DNA of 64,000 bases from Sedimentisphaerales bacterium (GTDB lineage: Bacteria; Planctomycetota; Phycisphaerae; Sedimentisphaerales; Anaerobacaceae). A program made the translations under genes and the position numbers. The stretch is from the NCBI GenBank assembly GCA_016931715.1, contig JAFGEF010000102.1, positions 32,938-96,937 on the forward strand. The letters are read 5' to 3'. The notes beneath the pieces were generated by a model. It did no database searches. It was not told where the DNA came from and was given only the letters and a program-made list of their open reading frames with translations. Positions 62,969 to 64,000 of the stretch are shown here, piece by piece; positions within the stretch are counted from its first letter, which is position 1, and each line of letters starts with the position of its first letter.

Positions 62969-64000
62969 ATGTTTAAAAAACTATCTTATTTGGCTTGCTT
63001 TGTTCTTTTATTTGGTATGACAGCATACACTTACGCGCAAAATGCAGATGCTGAAATACTAAATTTAGGTTCATCACCTTTGATTGACGGTAAAATGGAC
63101 AGTTTATGGTCATATGCAGAGGCACACAGGTTCACGATCTACAGAGACGATGGTGGAACCGTATTAGCAGCATTACCTGCTAATGACCTTTCTGGCAGTT
63201 GGCGGGCTTGCTGGGATGATCAAAATCTCTATTTTTTCGTAGATGTAAATGATGATGTACTGACAAGCGATTCTGGAACTACTTACTATCAGGATGATAG
63301 TTTTGAGGTTTTTCTTGATATCCACAATAACAAGGCAACTACCTATGTTACTGATTCTGATGACTACCAGTTCCGTTTTAACTGGGATCCTACTTCTCCC
63401 CATGCCGGAGCGCAAAATACCTGGCAGGAAAATTATATGACAGGTTTCGAATTTAAATTCCTGGTTACCGCCACTGGGTATAACCTTGAACTGAAAATGC
63501 CCTGGAACACTCTTTACCAAGGCAAAGGCGGTCCGTCAGTTGGTGATTTGATGGGAATGGAAGTGCAGGTTAACGACGATGACAATGGCGGCGGCAGAGA
63601 TAACGTGGTTGCATGGATCCAACCGGGGAATACTACTTACCAAAATCCGAGTATGATGGGAACTGTTATCCTCGGTATTGGAACACTAAACGCCGCTATG
63701 AATCCTTATCCTCCCGATTACGCTGAAGATATTGCTAAAGATGTAATACTTAGCTGGACACCGGGACTTTTTGCTGATTCTCATAATATTTATTTCGGCA
63801 CTGACTTTAATGATGTTAATAACGCAACTATTGCCAGTCATGACAATGTCACATTGGCTGAAGGCCTGGATGTAAATAACTTCGATCCTGGTACTCTCGA
63901 ACTTGGTGTAACTTACTACTGGAGAGTCGATGAAGTCAACGCTCCTTCAAGCCCGGGTTCGTATAAAGGGCAGGTATGGCAATTCTCAGTAGAACCTTAC
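62969..64000 (+). CDS. secreted carbohydrate-binding-like protein (partial)
   Basis: 344 residues to the window edge without a stop. A signal peptide (YLACFVLLFGMTAYTYA) leads to a domain with SPLIDGKMDSLWSYAEAHRF, WDDQNLYFFVDVNDDVL and DDSFEVFLDIHNNKATTY, the layout of CBM9-like or sugar-binding DOMON-type domains (about 25-230). An Fn3-like module follows with VILSWTPGLFADSHNIYFGT and YYWRVDEVN. This second motif is typical of extracellular proteins of Phycisphaerae, where it often precedes LamG or Dockerin-like domains. AAAGGAG eight bases before the ATG. The rest of the protein lies outside. Confidence 0.85.
   Translation, partial: MFKKLSYLACFVLLFGMTAYTYAQNADAEILNLGSSPLIDGKMDSLWSYAEAHRFTIYRDDGGTVLAALPANDLSGSWRACWDDQNLYFFVDVNDDVLTSDSGTTYYQDDSFEVFLDIHNNKATTYVTDSDDYQFRFNWDPTSPHAGAQNTWQENYMTGFEFKFLVTATGYNLELKMPWNTLYQGKGGPSVGDLMGMEVQVNDDDNGGGRDNVVAWIQPGNTTYQNPSMMGTVILGIGTLNAAMNPYPPDYAEDIAKDVILSWTPGLFADSHNIYFGTDFNDVNNATIASHDNVTLAEGLDVNNFDPGTLELGVTYYWRVDEVNAPSSPGSYKGQVWQFSVEPY

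Noticed and set aside
1..64000. tRNA, rRNA, tmRNA, RNase P RNA or a CRISPR array
   Set aside because: I scanned the intergenic stretches for cloverleaf-like arms, conserved rRNA segments and regular repeats and saw none. A covariance-model search would be decisive.

Overview
The window is AT-rich bacterial DNA with densely packed genes on both strands, and it most likely comes from a planctomycete of the class Phycisphaerae (Sedimentisphaerales-like). The clues are the secreted protein at the right edge, whose Fn3-like module (LSWTPG, IYFGTD and YYWRVDEVN motifs) is typical of that group; the thioredoxin-fold domains with the signature IEQRPSRN; exported proteins of planctomycete type; and a relic of the four-helix-bundle (23S rRNA intervening-sequence type) gene family. 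The assignment is inferred from protein style. No rRNA or tRNA gene is present to confirm it.

Layout. 1-7 kb: a DUF4136-like lipoprotein, a 176-bp MITE-like element with 25-bp perfect terminal inverted repeats, a BaiN/HI0933-type flavoprotein, a SAP-like small protein, an overlapping dGTPase / nucleoside deoxyribosyltransferase pair, and a zinc-ribbon / 24-residue membrane peptide / LemA / M48 protease operon. 7-18 kb: an amidohydrolase-like protein with altered metal-site motifs, an SNF-family transporter, a DUF2339 membrane protein, hsp20 behind a consensus sigma-54 promoter, a thioesterase, an ABC exporter pair and an orphan histidine kinase. 18-25 kb: a DUF4411/ImmA-type toxin-antitoxin pair, then a leucine operon leuA-(x)-(HEPN)-leuC-leuD. 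A probable HEPN toxin module sits between leuA and leuC, and a decayed four-helix-bundle gene bounded by inverted heptad repeats sits between leuC and leuD. 25-34 kb: an autotransporter, then an accessory island with hicBA between two copies of a 40-bp repeat, an undescribed HEXXH-protein plus GIY-YIG nuclease pair, a relBE-type pair with a frameshifted toxin, a SEC-C protein and several short repeated relics.

34-44 kb is mostly core: thpR, recA, alaS, a GH53 galactanase, a polyferredoxin-like membrane protein and a DUF4139 protein. 44-57 kb is one long plus-strand array of ten genes: a large exported protein with two cysteine-less thioredoxin-fold domains, a membrane-anchored protein, and seven paralogous membrane-anchored leucine-rich-repeat proteins (interrupted by one unrelated exported protein), many translationally coupled. 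This tandem LRR family is the strongest candidate for an undescribed system. 57-64 kb: a TPR protein, ribH, nusB, a ParA-type ATPase with a long acidic tail, a membrane protein, ispG, and the start of a large secreted carbohydrate-binding-like protein cut by the window edge.

Functional themes: leucine biosynthesis (leuA, leuC, leuD; leuB is not here), housekeeping (recA, alaS, nusB, ribH, ispG), envelope and surface proteins (autotransporter, LRR array, exported proteins), and many small toxin-antitoxin or defence-like modules placed in and between operons.
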